Under the pieces are notes generated by a model, which did not search any database, was not told the DNA's origin, and saw only the letters and a list, made by a program, of their open reading frames with translations. Positions 63,617 to 64,000 of a stretch of DNA of 64,000 nt are shown piece after piece. This DNA is from an uncultured Oceanospirillaceae bacterium. GTDB taxonomy: Bacteria; Pseudomonadota; Gammaproteobacteria; Pseudomonadales; Balneatricaceae. The position numbers and the translations under genes are program-made. The stretch covers positions 39,517 through 103,516 of the forward strand of contig CAKZOD010000075.1 in NCBI GenBank assembly GCA_937136055.1. The letters run 5' to 3'. The first letter of the stretch is position 1. Every line of letters starts with the position of its first letter.

Positions 63617-63693
63617 GGCAATGTAGCTCAGTTGGTTAGAGCATCGCATTCATAATGCGAGGGTCGCAGGTTCGAATCCCGCCATTGCCACCA
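63617..63693 (+). tRNA. tRNA-Met(CAU), copy 1
   Basis: A 77-base tRNA starting GGCAATGTAGCTCAG, with anticodon CAT in TTCATAA, T arm GGTTCGAATCC and encoded CCA. The first base pair is G-C, so it is an elongator Met tRNA (initiator tRNAs have a mismatch here). A lysidine-modified Ile tRNA is possible but less likely. Confidence 0.93.
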
Positions 63694-63705
63694 TTCATTT
63701 GTTGC

Positions 63706-63780
63706 TGGGGTATCGCCAAGCGGTAAGGCAACGGGTTTTGATCTCGTCATGCGGAGGTTCGAATCCTCCTACCCCAGCCA
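63706..63780 (+). tRNA. tRNA-Gln(UUG), copy 1
   Basis: A 75-base tRNA starting TGGGGTATCGCCAAG, with anticodon TTG in TTTTGAT and encoded CCA. It follows tRNA-Met by 12 bases. Confidence 0.96.
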
Positions 63781-63829
63781 ATTTTATAACGCTCTCCAAG
63801 GCTTATAAAATGTTGTGAATTGGAGCAAT

Positions 63830-63906
63830 GGCAATGTAGCTCAGCTGGTTAGAGCATCGCATTCATAATGCGAGGGTCGCAGGTTCGAGTCCCGCCATTG
63901 CCACCA
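63830..63906 (+). tRNA. tRNA-Met(CAU), copy 2
   Basis: A 77-base tRNA with anticodon CAT. It differs from copy 1 at two bases: D loop CAGCTGG against CAGTTGG, and T loop TTCGAGT against TTCGAAT. Confidence 0.93.
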
Positions 63907-63919
63907 TAAAAATTGTTAC

Positions 63920-63994
63920 TGGGGTATCGCCAAGCGGTAAGGCAACGGGTTTTGATCTCGTCATGCGGAGGTTCGAATCCTCCTACCCCAGCCA
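63920..63994 (+). tRNA. tRNA-Gln(UUG), copy 2
   Basis: A 75-base tRNA identical to copy 1, with anticodon TTG and encoded CCA. It ends six bases before the window does; further copies could follow. Confidence 0.96.
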
Positions 63995-64000
63995 ATTTTA

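Noticed and set aside
1..64000. CRISPR arrays, insertion sequences, prophage, rRNA or restriction systems
   Set aside because: I looked for spaced repeats, transposase-like frames, terminal inverted repeats and rRNA landmarks; the only repeats found are the heptamer array and the tRNA duplications.

Overview
The window is about 64 kb of a low-GC (roughly 40%) gammaproteobacterial chromosome. Gene order is the best clue to its origin. The blocks proA-nadD-rsfS-rlmH-mrdA-rodA-mltB-rlpA-dacA-ybeD-lipB-lipA, ffh-rpsP-rimM-trmD-rplS, and moeB-prmC-prfA-hemA facing TPR-lolB-prs-rplY-pth-ychF follow the layout I know from Pseudomonas and the marine Cellvibrionales/Oceanospirillales relatives. No phage, insertion sequence, CRISPR array or rRNA operon was seen. 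Almost everything is core housekeeping.

Left part (1-14 kb): the 3' end of rapA, then a mixed stretch of small or poorly characterised genes: a DUF2726 protein, a small plasmid-type protein in an AT-rich island, an FKBP isomerase with an esterase, pdxH, two exported or lipid-anchored proteins, an orphan TRAP-type binding protein, a secreted Lys-rich protein, a DUF945 protein and greB. It also has a 9-10 copy heptanucleotide repeat and a seven-gene tRNA cluster (Ser, Asn, Lys) built from a perfect 290-bp duplication. The pseudouridine-catabolism pair psuK-psuG closes the section.

Middle (14-45 kb): a minus-strand cell-envelope run covers lipoate synthesis, D-amino-acid transamination, DD-carboxypeptidase, RlpA, MltB and the RodA-PBP2 elongation pair, followed by rlmH, rsfS, nadD and proA. 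After one plus-strand membrane protein with a cyclase-like domain come parE-parC, yqiA-cpdA-yqiB-nudF, recJ with a 58-codon gene just downstream, a DUF218 protein, hom-thrC, dsbC and a xerD-locus recombinase. That XerD keeps its nucleophile tyrosine but has lost two of the six catalytic residues (Arg to Ser161, His to Gln256) and most of its C-terminal tail. This is the most striking anomaly in the window.

Right part (45-64 kb): the ribosome and SRP genes rplS-trmD-rimM-rpsP-ffh, then ypjD, a CorC/HlyC-family protein and asparaginase on the plus strand. Next is moeB-prmC-prfA-hemA on the minus strand, and then a TPR lipoprotein, lolB, prs, rplY, pth and ychF on the plus strand. ispE, normally between lolB and prs in this neighbourhood, is absent. 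Its place holds a 409-bp spacer with a likely promoter and a 17-codon ORF with a strong ribosome binding site. The window ends in a Met-Gln-Met-Gln tRNA array behind a strong promoter with a GC-rich discriminator.
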